From Candidatus Hydrogenedentota bacterium (GTDB lineage Bacteria; Hydrogenedentota; Hydrogenedentia; Hydrogenedentales; SLHB01): a DNA stretch of 50,397 bases. Shown here in pieces: positions 36,101 through 44,671 of this stretch (positions are counted from its first letter, which is position 1; every line of letters begins with the position of its first letter). The stretch lies in contig JADLGB010000007.1 in NCBI GenBank assembly GCA_020849535.1, forward strand, positions 1 to 50,397, read 5' to 3'. A program made the position numbers and the translations under genes. The notes beneath the pieces are model-generated. The model made no database searches. It saw nothing but the letters and a program-made list of their open reading frames with translations, and was not told where the DNA came from.

Positions 36101-37522
36101 ATGTACGTTCAATCCAGCCACCAGCAGAAGAAGCGGGGTTGCTTGTTCCGGCTATTCAAGTGGAGCGCAGTGGCCGTATGCGTGTTGCTGCTCTTCGGGC
36201 TGTGCCTGTTTGGCTATGTGTTCCGCGGGGCGCTGTACAACCGGTTCATTGCATTTCCGAAGGAAATGGCGGCGTGGGAAGCCATCCGCGCCGATCGCAC
36301 GGCGCCGGGTCTCGACGACGGGTGGACGGAGTTCCGCGGAGTCTGTCACAGCCACTCGGAGCTTTCCCACGACAGCGAAGTGCCTTTCCCGGAGATTCTC
36401 GAGGCGTGCAAGACGGCTGACATCCGATTCCTTTGTATGTCCGATCATTGCAGTGAGGGCAAGGCGGACTTTTCCAAGGGTTGGAGCGGATTGCACGACG
36501 GGGTGCTGTTCATCCGGGGATACGAAATGAGCGGTGGCTTCATGCCGTGGGGTCTGCCGCCTGATACGGTGTTGGATTGCGAAGCCGATCCCGCGGCGCT
36601 CGCCCAGCAGATCGAGGCCTTGGGTGGGGTCTTGTTTATCGCGCATTCCGAAGAGGAGCGCGCTTGGGACCTTCCGCAGATTCGTGGCATGGAAATCTAC
36701 AACATCCATACCGACCTAAAGAATGTTGGTCTCCCCTCGCTGGCGCCGGACATCATTCTCTCTCTGAAGAAATATCCCGAGCTGGTGATGCGGCAGATCT
36801 TCGAGCGGCAGACCGACATCCTGAAGCATTGGGACGAATTGAACCGGGGCCGTATGATGGCGGGGATAGCGGCGGGCGACGCGCATCAGAACAATGGGTT
36901 TCGCGGGTACTACACGGCAAACGATACGTTTCTGCTGCGCGCGACAAGCGATGACACGATTGGCGAGTGGAACCTGAACTTTCTCACCCGGCCACTGCTG
37001 AGCCTTTGCTTTGGCTCGCTTGAACCCGGCGAGCAACTCTTCCGGATCGATCTCGACAAATACGAGCGCAGCCTGCGTTTCTCCAACACGCATGTGCTGG
37101 CGGCGGACTTGACCGAACCGGACATCCTTGACGCGCTGAGCAAGGGCCGCTCATTTATCGCGTTTGACATGATCGCCGATGCGCGGGGCTTCGTGTACTT
37201 CGCCCAGGCAGGAGAGAGCAAGTGGGTCATGGGCGAAGAAGCGCCGTTGCAGGAAGGCATGATGCTGCGGGCGGCGTCGCCCAACAACGTGCGCTTCACC
37301 CTGGTGCTCGACGGGAAGGTCATCGACACGCAGGAGGGCCGCGCGTACCAGTTCCGTCCGGGCGCGCCGGGCAAATACCGCCTCGAAGCGGAGTTGTTCA
37401 TCGTGGATGAGTGGGTGCCCTGGGTCTACACGAATCCCATCGTCATTTCCACGGCGCCGCCGGCCACGCCCGAACCCGCCGCTGCGCCCGCCGAGCCGGC
37501 GAGTTCTTATTCAGGGGCGTGA
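36101..37522 (+). CDS. Membrane-anchored PHP-domain protein
   Basis: A 473-residue protein. Residues ~18-40 make a transmembrane anchor (WSAVAVCVLLLFGLCLFGYVF). The PHP (polymerase-histidinol-phosphatase) domain follows with CHSHSELSHDS, FLCMSDHCSEG, LFIAHSEEERAW and AGDAHQNNGF, the metal-binding His and Asp clusters. The last ~120 residues are beta-rich, and a Pro/Ala tail ends the protein. Predicted metal-dependent phosphoesterase or hydrolase outside the cytoplasmic membrane; substrate unknown. GAGGG lies six bases before the ATG. The last four bases overlap the glycosyltransferase start. Confidence 0.87.
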   Translation: MYVQSSHQQKKRGCLFRLFKWSAVAVCVLLLFGLCLFGYVFRGALYNRFIAFPKEMAAWEAIRADRTAPGLDDGWTEFRGVCHSHSELSHDSEVPFPEILEACKTADIRFLCMSDHCSEGKADFSKGWSGLHDGVLFIRGYEMSGGFMPWGLPPDTVLDCEADPAALAQQIEALGGVLFIAHSEEERAWDLPQIRGMEIYNIHTDLKNVGLPSLAPDIILSLKKYPELVMRQIFERQTDILKHWDELNRGRMMAGIAAGDAHQNNGFRGYYTANDTFLLRATSDDTIGEWNLNFLTRPLLSLCFGSLEPGEQLFRIDLDKYERSLRFSNTHVLAADLTEPDILDALSKGRSFIAFDMIADARGFVYFAQAGESKWVMGEEAPLQEGMMLRAASPNNVRFTLVLDGKVIDTQEGRAYQFRPGAPGKYRLEAELFIVDEWVPWVYTNPIVISTAPPATPEPAAAPAEPASSYSGA

Positions 37523-38832
37523 CGCGCGTGCCAACGCTCGGCGTTGTCATGATCGTGAAGAACGAGGCTGACTGCCTTGACGCGTGCTTGAACAGTGTGG
37601 CGTCCATCGCTGACGAGATCGTGATCGCGGACACCGGTTCGACTGACGAGACGCCCGCCATCGCGCGAAGTCATCATGCCCGCGTGTTAAACATCCCCTG
37701 GAACAATGATTTCGCGGAAGCACGCAACCAGGTCCTCGCGGAGGCCACGAGCGACTGGCTGCTGCACCTCGACGCGGATGAATGCCTCGACCCCAAAAGT
37801 GCGCAACGAATACGCACCATCGTCGATGCGGATGGCAACGGTGCGGACGCTATCGAAGTGACCCTCGCCAATTACTGCGATGACCCGCGCGCGTGGCGTT
37901 GGGTTCCGGCAACGCCTGGAGAACCCTGGGCGCGTGGAAAGTCGGGTTACATCGCGGTGAGACTCCTGCGGCTGTTCCGGAACCACCGCGGCTACCACTA
38001 CCGCGAGCCCGTGCATGAGAACATCACAGAAAGCGTGCTGGAGGCCGGGGGAAAAGTGCGCGGCGAAGAACCCATTCTCATTCACCACTACGGCTACGGC
38101 GGAAGCGGTTCGGCCAAAGGCCGCCTCTATCTGGATATCGCGAAACGCAAGGTGGAGCAACGTCCGTACGACGTGAAGGCATGGCACGACCTCGCCGAGC
38201 AACTGCTTTCATTGAATGAAACTACCGAAGCCGAAGAGGCGGCACGCCGCGCGCTCGCTCTCGAGCCTCTCCATCTTTCCGCGGCCACCACGCTGTGCAA
38301 CATCCTGTTGAATCGAGGCGATGTGGACGAAGCCCGCGCCTTGCTCGAAGGTCTCGAAGCCGCCAGGATTGCGCCGCCGCACGTCGTGACGGCCTTGGGC
38401 GCGATCGCGTGCCGCCAGGGCCGGATTCAAGAGGCTTGCGAGAGGCTTGAGGCGGTCCTCTCGGAAGTGCCAATCGCCGTCATGGCGCGTCTGTACTATG
38501 CGCGCGCGCTGGACCTGTCAGGCCGGGCCGCGGATGCGAGGTGGCAACTCGAGATGGCGAAGTTGGTGTGCCCGTCGTTCGTGGAAATCGATAGTAGGCT
38601 GAAGGCGCACGATGGACGCAGCCGTGGCGAACAGGCAATCCGGGAAGGATCGTATCAGCAGGCGTTGGCTACGCTTGTTGCGGCTCTACGCGACGACCCG
38701 GAAGACCCGCTCATCCATCTGGATGTGGGCATTTGCCTTGATAAACTCGGTCAACAGGACGCCGCACAGCGCTCGTTTGCGCGGGCAGCCCGCCTGGCCG
38801 CGAGCCTGGAAGGCCGCCGCGAGATAGTGTAG
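37519..38832 (+). CDS. GT2-family glycosyltransferase with TPR repeats
   Basis: A 437-residue protein. The GT-A domain opens LGVVMIVKNEADCLDACLNSV, with IADTGSTDETPAIA and the metal-binding DADE in WLLHLDADECLD, as in WcaA/SunS-like GT2 enzymes. From ~215 on, helical TPR-type repeats follow (WHDLAEQLLSLNETTEAEEAARRALALEP, HLDVGICLDKLGQQDAAQRSFARAARLAA). The likely start is GTG at 37519, which overlaps the PHP gene stop as GTGA, giving translational coupling; a GTG at 37528 is possible. The acceptor is unknown. Confidence 0.88.
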   Translation: MTRVPTLGVVMIVKNEADCLDACLNSVASIADEIVIADTGSTDETPAIARSHHARVLNIPWNNDFAEARNQVLAEATSDWLLHLDADECLDPKSAQRIRTIVDADGNGADAIEVTLANYCDDPRAWRWVPATPGEPWARGKSGYIAVRLLRLFRNHRGYHYREPVHENITESVLEAGGKVRGEEPILIHHYGYGGSGSAKGRLYLDIAKRKVEQRPYDVKAWHDLAEQLLSLNETTEAEEAARRALALEPLHLSAATTLCNILLNRGDVDEARALLEGLEAARIAPPHVVTALGAIACRQGRIQEACERLEAVLSEVPIAVMARLYYARALDLSGRAADARWQLEMAKLVCPSFVEIDSRLKAHDGRSRGEQAIREGSYQQALATLVAALRDDPEDPLIHLDVGICLDKLGQQDAAQRSFARAARLAASLEGRREIV

Positions 38833-38913
38833 GTAGCCTGTGATTCATCCTCGGCGTTTAAGAGTGAATCTCAATCCAGCGGGTAGATATGGGCACACGA
38901 CGACTGCCAGCAG

Positions 38914-39014
38914 TGAGTTCTTTCGCCCCTATGGGGCTAGAGATAATGGAGATGCCGCACACCCAGCGATGAATCGCTGGGCTATTATCTGTCGTCCCTG
39001 CCGGGACTTTTCGC
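38914..39014. repeat. Solo right-end copy of the IS200-like element
   Basis: This ~101-bp copy is nearly identical to the right end at 39703-39800 and in the same orientation. It contains three hairpins: CGCCCCTATGGGGC, CCCAGCGAT-ga-ATCGCTGGG and GTCCC-tgcc-GGGAC. A degraded left-end copy follows at about 39072-39110. Confidence 0.85.
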
Positions 39015-39151
39015 CGAGCGAGTGGAGGCGGTCAATCAATTGCATGGACTTCCGGGTACCGCGCAGTATTCAGCCCGCAAGAGTCAAAGACAAGAGCCCA
39101 GCGATGCGTTCTGTTGCCTATGCGGGTCCGGTCGTTGCGTGTGGCATCCCT

Positions 39152-39800
39152 AGCCCGCAAGGGCGCAAGATAATAGCCCAGCGATTCATCGCTGGGTAAC
39201 ATGGACATAATAAGAGAAGTCCCGTCAGGGACGACAGAGCATGCGAGGTTGGTTATGCACTCTTTCGTAAGCTGCCTGATGCATTGTGTGTGGACGACCA
39301 AGGACCGACGTCCGCTCCTCACCCCAGATCTGCAACGACGCCTTTGGCCTTACCTGGTAGGCATCGCGCGGGAAAGCGGAATGAAGGCCTTGGCCGTGGG
39401 CGGCACCGAGGATCACGTCCATGCATTGGTCTCGATTCCTTCCACGCTCACCGTGGCGAAATCCATCCAACTCCTCAAAGGTAACTCCTCAAAATGGACT
39501 CACGAGACCTTCAAGGAGAACTGCGGCTTCGAGTGGCAGAAAGGCTATGGTGCGTTCAGCATAGGGATTTCCGGTGTCGAAGACACGACCAGATACATCC
39601 TGGCTCAAGCGAGCCATCACCAGAAAACGACGTTCAAGGAAGAGATTGAGGTCTTCCTCAAGAAGCATGGCATGGAATACGTGGAGCAGGATTTGGACTG
39701 AGTTCTTTCGCCCCTACAGGGCTAGGGATAATAGAGATGCCGCATACCCAGCGATGAATCGCTGGGCTATTATCTGTCGTCCCTGCCGGGACTTTTCGCC
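39152..39800 (+). mobile_element. IS200-like element with intact transposase
   Basis: A ~650-bp element. Left end 39152-39254 has AGCCCGCAAGGGCG, the hairpin CCCAGCGAT-tc-ATCGCTGGG and GTCCC-gtca-GGGAC. The right end carries the same hairpins in inverse order. Hairpin ends fit the IS200/IS605 family, which moves as single strands. The boundaries are estimated from similarity with the two deletion derivatives upstream. Confidence 0.75.
39255..39701 (+). CDS. tnpA: IS200/RAYT-like single-strand (Y1) transposase
   Basis: A 148-residue HUH transposase. Seen: HCVWTTKDRRPLL near the N-terminus, the HUH metal motif in VGGTEDHVHALVSIP (H-V-H), and LLKGNSSKWTHETF. FEWQKGYGAFSI and the C-terminal RYILAQASHHQKTTF with the presumed nucleophilic Tyr also match. 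The C-terminus ends in HGMEYVEQDLD. The frame opens at 39201 but the conserved protein starts at 39255. It is the probable source, or a relative of the source, of the truncated copies at 4.6 and 9.4 kb. All motifs are intact, so it may be active. Confidence 0.92.
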   Translation: MHSFVSCLMHCVWTTKDRRPLLTPDLQRRLWPYLVGIARESGMKALAVGGTEDHVHALVSIPSTLTVAKSIQLLKGNSSKWTHETFKENCGFEWQKGYGAFSIGISGVEDTTRYILAQASHHQKTTFKEEIEVFLKKHGMEYVEQDLD

Positions 39801-39911
39801 AAACCCTGGGTAGAGTTGCGTGGGGCCTTCAGTGTCTGGGCATTTATCTATCGTCCCTGCCGGGACTTTTCGCCAAACCCTGGGTAGAGTTGCGTGGCGC
39901 CTTCAGTGCCT
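39777..39911. repeat. 74-bp tandem duplication at the element's right edge
   Basis: TCGTCCCTGCCGGGACTTTT and the ~50 bases after it occur at 39777 and again at 39851, with few differences. This includes one right-end hairpin plus the downstream host sequence CTGGGTAGAGTTGCGTGG. Confidence 0.85.
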
Positions 39912-40133
39912 AGAGAGTGAAGCTGTGCTCAGTCCCTTATAGGGCTGCAGAGTGCTTTCCACTCCCAGAGATGGGAGAAGGAGACGATCCGGGGTGGGCA
40001 TCTCGCCAGCCTGCGATCAACCTCGATCAGATGTCGTGATTGCCTGCAATCGTCGTGCAGCCACCCATCCAGGAGTAGTCCTGTGACATCAGTTGAATGC
40101 CTGAGAAGTGTCACAGGCCAGTTGGCCTAAACG
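39912..40133. other. Short gene-free stretch before fabH
   Basis: Nothing coding is seen. A 9-bp hairpin CCTGTGACA / TGTCACAGG with a 20-nt loop lies at 40080-40117, 17 bp beyond the fabH stop on its transcript, and may help end it. There is no T-run. Confidence 0.5.
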
Positions 40134-41114
40134 CTACCAGCGGACTATCGCGGAGGCCCAGGTCAGGCCCGCGCCGAACGACGCGAGGAGCACGTAATCG
40201 CCATCGGCGATGCGGTCCGCGCGCACGGCTTGGTCCAGCGCGAGCGGGATCGACGCGGCGGTGCAGTTCGCGACCTTGTCGATATTGACGAAGATCCGCT
40301 CGGCAGGCAGGCCGATGCGTTCGCCCACGGCTTCAATGATCCGGATGTTCGCCTGGTGCGGTATGAAGAGCGCCACGTCGTCCATCGAGATTCCCGCGGC
40401 ATCGCACGCGACCTTCGTGCAGGCGACAAATTCGGTCACGGCGCGCTTGAAAAGTTCCTTACCCTTCATGTGGATGGTGTTGAGGTCGGTATCCACGTTG
40501 TCACGGGTGACGGGAATCTTCGAACCGCCCGCGGGCAGCCACAAGACTTCGCGGCCCGACCCGTCCGCCCAGAGGTGCGTGGTGAGCACGCCGCGCTCGC
40601 CCTCTTCCGCGCGCAGCACAATCGCGCCCGCGCCGTCTCCGAAGAGCACGGCCGTGTCGCGCTTGTCGTAATCAACCCGGTTGGTGCAGACCTCCGTTCC
40701 AACGAGCAGGATGGTCTTGTAAAGTCCGCTGCGGATGAAGGCGTCGGCCGTGGCGAGACCATACATGAAGCCGGAGCACGCCGCATTGACATCAAAAGAG
40801 GGGGTGCCGGTGATGCCGAGCAGCTCCTGGATCACGCACGCGGTCGCGGGAAACTGATAATCGCCGGTCGTCGTGCAGCACAGGATAAGGTCCACGTCCG
40901 CGGCGGTAATGCCGGCGCTTTCCAATGCCCGTTGCGCGGCGGGCGCGCCGAGCGCGGAAGCGGCCTCGCCGGGTGCGGCGACATGCCGCTGCTGGATGCC
41001 CGTGCGCTGCTGGATCCACGCATCCGTGGTATCGCACATCTTCTCCAGCTCGGCGTTTGTGCGGATGTGTTGGGGGAGGTGGTGCCCCGTCCCCACAATG
41101 CGTGCACGGATCAT
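40134..41114 (-). CDS. fabH: Beta-ketoacyl-ACP synthase III
   Basis: A 326-residue thiolase-fold condensing enzyme that joins acetyl-CoA (or another primer) to malonyl-ACP and starts fatty-acid synthesis. The catalytic triad is seen: C113 in NAACSGF, H253 in IPHQANIRII and N283 in ANCTAASIPLAL, at nearly E. coli spacing. The N-terminal IVGTGHHLPQHIRTNAELE and the C-terminal LLASFGAGLTWASAIVRW are classic. GGAG lies eight bases before the ATG. It is alone on its strand, with no other fab genes near, and follows nikR by 260 bp. Confidence 0.95.
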   Translation of the reverse strand: MIRARIVGTGHHLPQHIRTNAELEKMCDTTDAWIQQRTGIQQRHVAAPGEAASALGAPAAQRALESAGITAADVDLILCCTTTGDYQFPATACVIQELLGITGTPSFDVNAACSGFMYGLATADAFIRSGLYKTILLVGTEVCTNRVDYDKRDTAVLFGDGAGAIVLRAEEGERGVLTTHLWADGSGREVLWLPAGGSKIPVTRDNVDTDLNTIHMKGKELFKRAVTEFVACTKVACDAAGISMDDVALFIPHQANIRIIEAVGERIGLPAERIFVNIDKVANCTAASIPLALDQAVRADRIADGDYVLLASFGAGLTWASAIVRW

Positions 41115-41374
41115 CGATCATCTCCATGACCGCGCCGATGCCATGGCCTGATGCCGCAGGCGCGGTCCCGCCCTTGTTAGTGAAAACGCGGGGGTCGTGT
41201 CCGCCTCCCCTGGCCGACCGCCCATCCTCAATGGCAAAGGAATCCCCTGCCATGCTTTGCATTCTGTGAGAATGGGCCTTACCCGCGGGCGAAGCTTATC
41301 AGAACGCGCCGGATCATTCCAGGTTTCGGGTCTACGCGTACCGGGCGGGCATGTCCTCACGCGCGGGATTGGGA

Positions 41375-41791
41375 TTAGCGCAGCTTCTTTCCTGTGGAAC
41401 TCAACGACAGTTCCGCATGCAGCACGCCCTTTTCCTTGCGCATGCCATCCGCCAGTTTGCGGATCATGGCGGCGCGGCCGCGTACCATAATCATCTCGGC
41501 GCAGAGGTGGTGGTCTAAGTGGAGGTGGGTGGTCGCGAGGATGGCGTGATGGTGGTCGTGTTGCAGGTCGGTGAGGCGATCGCTCAGCCCGCGCTGATGA
41601 TGATCGTAGAGAAGCGTGATGGTGCCGAGGGCCTCTTCGTTGCGTTCCCACTCCTCCTTCACGATGCGGTTGCGGATGAGGTCGCGGATGTACTCCGAAC
41701 GGTTTGTGTAGCCGCTTTCACGGATCATGACCTCGAGGCGATCCAGAAGCGGCTGTTCGATCGAGATACTCAAGCGTTCCAGATCCGCCAT
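41375..41791 (-). CDS. nikR: Nickel-responsive transcriptional regulator
   Basis: A 138-residue ribbon-helix-helix regulator. The N-terminus LERLSISIEQPLLDRLEVMIRESGYTNRSEYIRDLIR is the DNA-binding domain. The C-terminal ACT-like domain has Ni ligands H78, H89, H91 and C97, with the same spacing as E. coli NikR (76/87/89/95). With nickel it represses uptake genes. No nickel transporter is in the window. GGAGAA lies seven bases upstream, and the gene starts 12 bp after the 4-TM gene, so it is the last gene of the rimK operon. Confidence 0.94.
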   Translation of the reverse strand: MADLERLSISIEQPLLDRLEVMIRESGYTNRSEYIRDLIRNRIVKEEWERNEEALGTITLLYDHHQRGLSDRLTDLQHDHHHAILATTHLHLDHHLCAEMIMVRGRAAMIRKLADGMRKEKGVLHAELSLSSTGKKLR

Positions 41792-41803
41792 GGCAGCGTT
41801 CTC

Positions 41804-42268
41804 CTATCGGTAGGTTGCCGTGTCCTGTGCGCCAAGAAGGGCCCGTGTCGGGAAGTGCAGTATGCATGCCGCGATTGCCACCCCCCAAAGCAGCAGAGGA
41901 AGCGTGGTATCCCCCGTGAGCAGGGCGACCACGAACCCCATGACTCCGGCCGATTCGGCCAGAGCCATCCCCACGAGCATGTTGCGGAAACGTGCGGGGA
42001 ATCCTTCCGGGCCCCGCGGTGCTCTTCCATCGAGAACGCGGCGTTGGAGGAATGACCCCGAGGCCGTCGTGACGCCGGCTACCAGCAATACTGTTTTGAC
42101 CAGGAAAGCGCTTGGTCCCTCCATCTCGCCAAGTCCGTGCTCCGGGATGAGGTGTTTGACAACCAGTACCGTGCCAAAAACCGCGTACCCGACAGTAACG
42201 AGCAGCAGGCACATCGCGATGAGCCTGGCCTGTGCGAGTTGGGGAGCTGGTTCACTCGTAGGCATCAC
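41804..42268 (-). CDS. Four-helix membrane protein, unrecognised
   Basis: A 154-residue protein with four hydrophobic helices: LIAMCLLLVTVGYAVFGTVLV, AFLVKTVLLVAGVTTAS, MALAESAGVMGFVVALL and LLLWGVAIAACILHFP. The third helix (AL-E-xx-xxG-VVALL) recalls the carboxylate helix of ATP-synthase c-type subunits, but the protein is not a typical one and function is unknown. AAGGAG follows the preceding stop codon. GTG (42268) or ATG (42265) are both possible starts. It sits between the Fis-type regulator (12 bp) and nikR (12 bp). Confidence 0.8.
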   Translation of the reverse strand: MMPTSEPAPQLAQARLIAMCLLLVTVGYAVFGTVLVVKHLIPEHGLGEMEGPSAFLVKTVLLVAGVTTASGSFLQRRVLDGRAPRGPEGFPARFRNMLVGMALAESAGVMGFVVALLTGDTTLPLLLWGVAIAACILHFPTRALLGAQDTATYR

Positions 42269-42280
42269 TCAGCACTCCTT

Positions 42281-42760
42281 CTACGTTCCGGGGCCGCGCC
42301 CGGATCCTTCCTGTCCCAGATTTCGCAATTTGCGCCACAGTGTATTGCGTCCGATGCCAAGCACGCGTGCCGCCTCGGCCTGGTTGCCTTTGCATGCGCG
42401 CAACACCGCCCGGATGTGCCTGGCCTCGACGTCGCGCAGCGTTTTCAGAGCAGGCGCGTTCTGGCGCGGTGCGGCCGCGGTTGCGCGCGCCACCATCAAT
42501 GCCGCCTCGCCTGGAATGAACGGCACACATACATAGCCGTATACGCCCTGGCTCATCGCATGCACGGCTTCGCGCAATTGCGAGGTGGGCACGAGCGCGA
42601 GCGTGGGCCCTTGGCGCGCGAAATCGACGGATTTCGCCAAGTCGTCGGCAATGGTCACATCGGCCCGGGATACGGCGATTCGGTGTCCCTCCGCTTCCAG
42701 GAGAGTCTTGAGGGTCAGCCGGTTGGCCGGGTCCGAGATTTCGAGACGCACACTCACCAT
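42281..42760 (-). CDS. Fis-type HTH regulator with receiver-like N-terminus
   Basis: A 159-residue protein. The last ~50 residues (VEARHIRAVLRACKGNQAEAARVLGIGRNTLWRKLRNLG) are a Fis/HTH_8 domain, as at the end of NtrC-type regulators. The first ~95 residues look like a receiver-type alpha/beta fold (VRLEISDPANRLTLKTLLEAEGH, YGYVCVPFIPGEAALMVARA), but the usual DD pair and phosphorylation Asp are not clearly present, and the AAA+ domain is missing. It may therefore be an atypical DNA-binding regulator. It lies 57 bp after rimK and is presumed to belong to the operon. Confidence 0.8.
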   Translation of the reverse strand: MVSVRLEISDPANRLTLKTLLEAEGHRIAVSRADVTIADDLAKSVDFARQGPTLALVPTSQLREAVHAMSQGVYGYVCVPFIPGEAALMVARATAAAPRQNAPALKTLRDVEARHIRAVLRACKGNQAEAARVLGIGRNTLWRKLRNLGQEGSGRGPGT

Positions 42761-42817
42761 GCCGCAACGCTACCGTGCGGGCGCGCCCAAAATCCAGCAT
42801 CGCATATGGTCATGCGC

Positions 42818-43993
42818 TCAGGAGGCCTTGGGTTTCCTTTTCTTTGGCCTCCTCTTGCGGGCGGGCGGCACAAGCCCTTTCATCGTGAGGAGCTTGCCGA
42901 AACAGAGGAGCTTGTCTCCCACGAGGATTTCGCGCGACCCTTTCGGATTCGGGATTACGACGCCGTTGCGGTCGATGCTGAGCACGAGCACGTCACGTTC
43001 GCGCAGGCCGGTTTCGGCCACGGTCTGTCCCGCCAACTCCGAGTCTGGCCCCACGGGCAACTCGCTGATGCCGTAACCGCCTTTGACAGTGAGGCGCTGG
43101 CGCACGTCGATTTCGGGAAACAGCACCTGCTCTTCCACGAGTTCCATGATGGCCCCCGCGATGTCCACGCCGGTGGCGGCTTCGATGCCTTCGAGGCCGG
43201 GCGACGAATTCACTTCCATGACCTTGGGTCCGTCCTGGGCCTCGAGCATGTCCACGCCGGCCATGCGCAGTCCCATGATCTGCGCCGCGCGCACGGCGGT
43301 TTGCTCGTAGGCTGGGTCCAGTTCGATGGGCTCGGTCTGTCCGCCACGGTGGACATTGCTGCGGAACTCCTGTCCCTGGGCGCGGCGGCGCATGGCCGCG
43401 ACGACACGGTCGCCGACCACGAAGGCGCGGATGTCGCGGCCCTTGCTTTCGGCCACGAACTTCTGGATCAGCACGTTCTGCCGGGTGCTTTGCAGGGTTT
43501 CGATGATGGCAGAGGCCACGTCGATGGAGTCGGCGAGGATCACGCCGATCCCTTGGGTGCCCTCGAGGAGTTTAATGATGACCGGGGTGCCGCCGACTTT
43601 CGCGATCGCGGGGAGCACGTCGTTCTTGCTGCGCACGAATGCTGACTGCGGGATGCCGATGCTGTGCCGGCTGAGGATTTGCAGCGAACGCAGTTTGTCG
43701 CGCGACACCGCGATGGCGTGGGAGGAGTTCAAGGTGAACACGCCCATCTGCTCGAATTGGCGCACCACCGCGCATCCGAAGAAGGTGATCGTGGCGCCGA
43801 TGCGTGGTATCACGGCGTCGTAGCTCGACACCGGCCGGCCTCGATACCCCAGGCTGGGCTCGTCTTCCGCGACGTGAATGGAGAAATGATTCGTATCCAG
43901 GACTTGCACCTGGTGCCCGCGCGCAAGCCCCGCCTCCCGCAAGCGGCGGGTGGTAAAGAGCCGGGGTCCGCGCGACAAAATAGCTATCTTCAT
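42818..43993 (-). CDS. rimK: RimK-type glutamate ligase fused to an RCK_C (TrkA-C) domain
   Basis: A 391-residue protein. Residues 1-~285 match RimK, the ATP-grasp ligase that adds glutamates to ribosomal protein S6: MKIAILSRGPRLFTTRRL, RIGATITFFGCAVVRQFEQMGV, IIKLLEGTQGIGVILA, IQKFVAESKGRDIRAFVVG and MEVNSSPGLEGIE. Residues ~290-370 (VKGGYGISELPVGPDSELAGQTVAE, RDVLVLSIDRNGVVIPNPKG, LVGDKLLCFG) have the RCK_C/TrkA-C pattern, not part of E. coli RimK (300 aa). A Lys/Arg tail ends the protein. RCK_C domains often bind small ligands, so ligand control is inferred. GGAG precedes the ATG. It leads a 4-gene operon. Confidence 0.9.
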   Translation of the reverse strand: MKIAILSRGPRLFTTRRLREAGLARGHQVQVLDTNHFSIHVAEDEPSLGYRGRPVSSYDAVIPRIGATITFFGCAVVRQFEQMGVFTLNSSHAIAVSRDKLRSLQILSRHSIGIPQSAFVRSKNDVLPAIAKVGGTPVIIKLLEGTQGIGVILADSIDVASAIIETLQSTRQNVLIQKFVAESKGRDIRAFVVGDRVVAAMRRRAQGQEFRSNVHRGGQTEPIELDPAYEQTAVRAAQIMGLRMAGVDMLEAQDGPKVMEVNSSPGLEGIEAATGVDIAGAIMELVEEQVLFPEIDVRQRLTVKGGYGISELPVGPDSELAGQTVAETGLRERDVLVLSIDRNGVVIPNPKGSREILVGDKLLCFGKLLTMKGLVPPARKRRPKKRKPKAS

Positions 43994-44380
43994 TGGAATG
44001 CTCCAAAGAACTTGAGAGTTGATTCGTCAGTGCTTTCGTTTACGCGCTCCGTCGGCGCACCGCGGAACAACGGTCTTCGCGCAAACCTCAGCGCCCAGCC
44101 TTGCATGGCCGTATTGGTGATGATCGCCGAAGATGGAGGAAAACGCAAGGGGGATTTTGATGAAATCTGGAACGCTCGCCTTTCGCTCAATTCACCGTTC
44201 GATTTGGCCACGGGGACACGGGGAACACAGGGGAAGAAGGTGGGGTACATCTCGCCAAGGCGCGGAGCCGCAAAGGAATCCTCACCACGAAAGGCACGAA
44301 ACGCGCAGCGCAGCGCCGCCGCAACCCAATAAGAGGATTGTCCGCAGATGGCGCAGATGAACGCAGATGATGTAGAGGAA

Positions 44381-44500
44381 CGCGAATGAACGCGAATGAA
44401 CGCGAATGAACGCGAATAAACGTCAATGAATGTCAATGAACGTCAATGAACGCGAACGAACGCGAATGAACGCCAATGGACGCCAATGGACGCCAATGAG
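44381..44500. repeat. 10-bp tandem array, 12 copies
   Basis: Exactly in-phase decamers, consensus CGCGAATGAA, with variants CGTCAATGAA, TGTCAATGAA and CGCCAATGGA. The 10-bp period is kept through all 12 units. Confidence 0.95.
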
Positions 44501-44671
44501 GACGGAAGATCTGTCGAGACTGCGGGCGGTCCCTCTTGAGGCCTGAAGGGCCGGCGCCATACTAGCCCAGGGCAGAGCGAAGCGGCGCCCTGGGTACACC
44601 GCACCCCTCCCAATCTTGAGCGCTGAAGGTGCGGCACGAATTCAACATTCTTGGAGAGAGTGGTACAGAAG

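Noticed and set aside
42137..43645. 502-residue open frame on the plus strand
   Set aside because: It lies antisense to rimK and the Fis-type regulator, and the translation is low-complexity. It is a GC-rich shadow frame.
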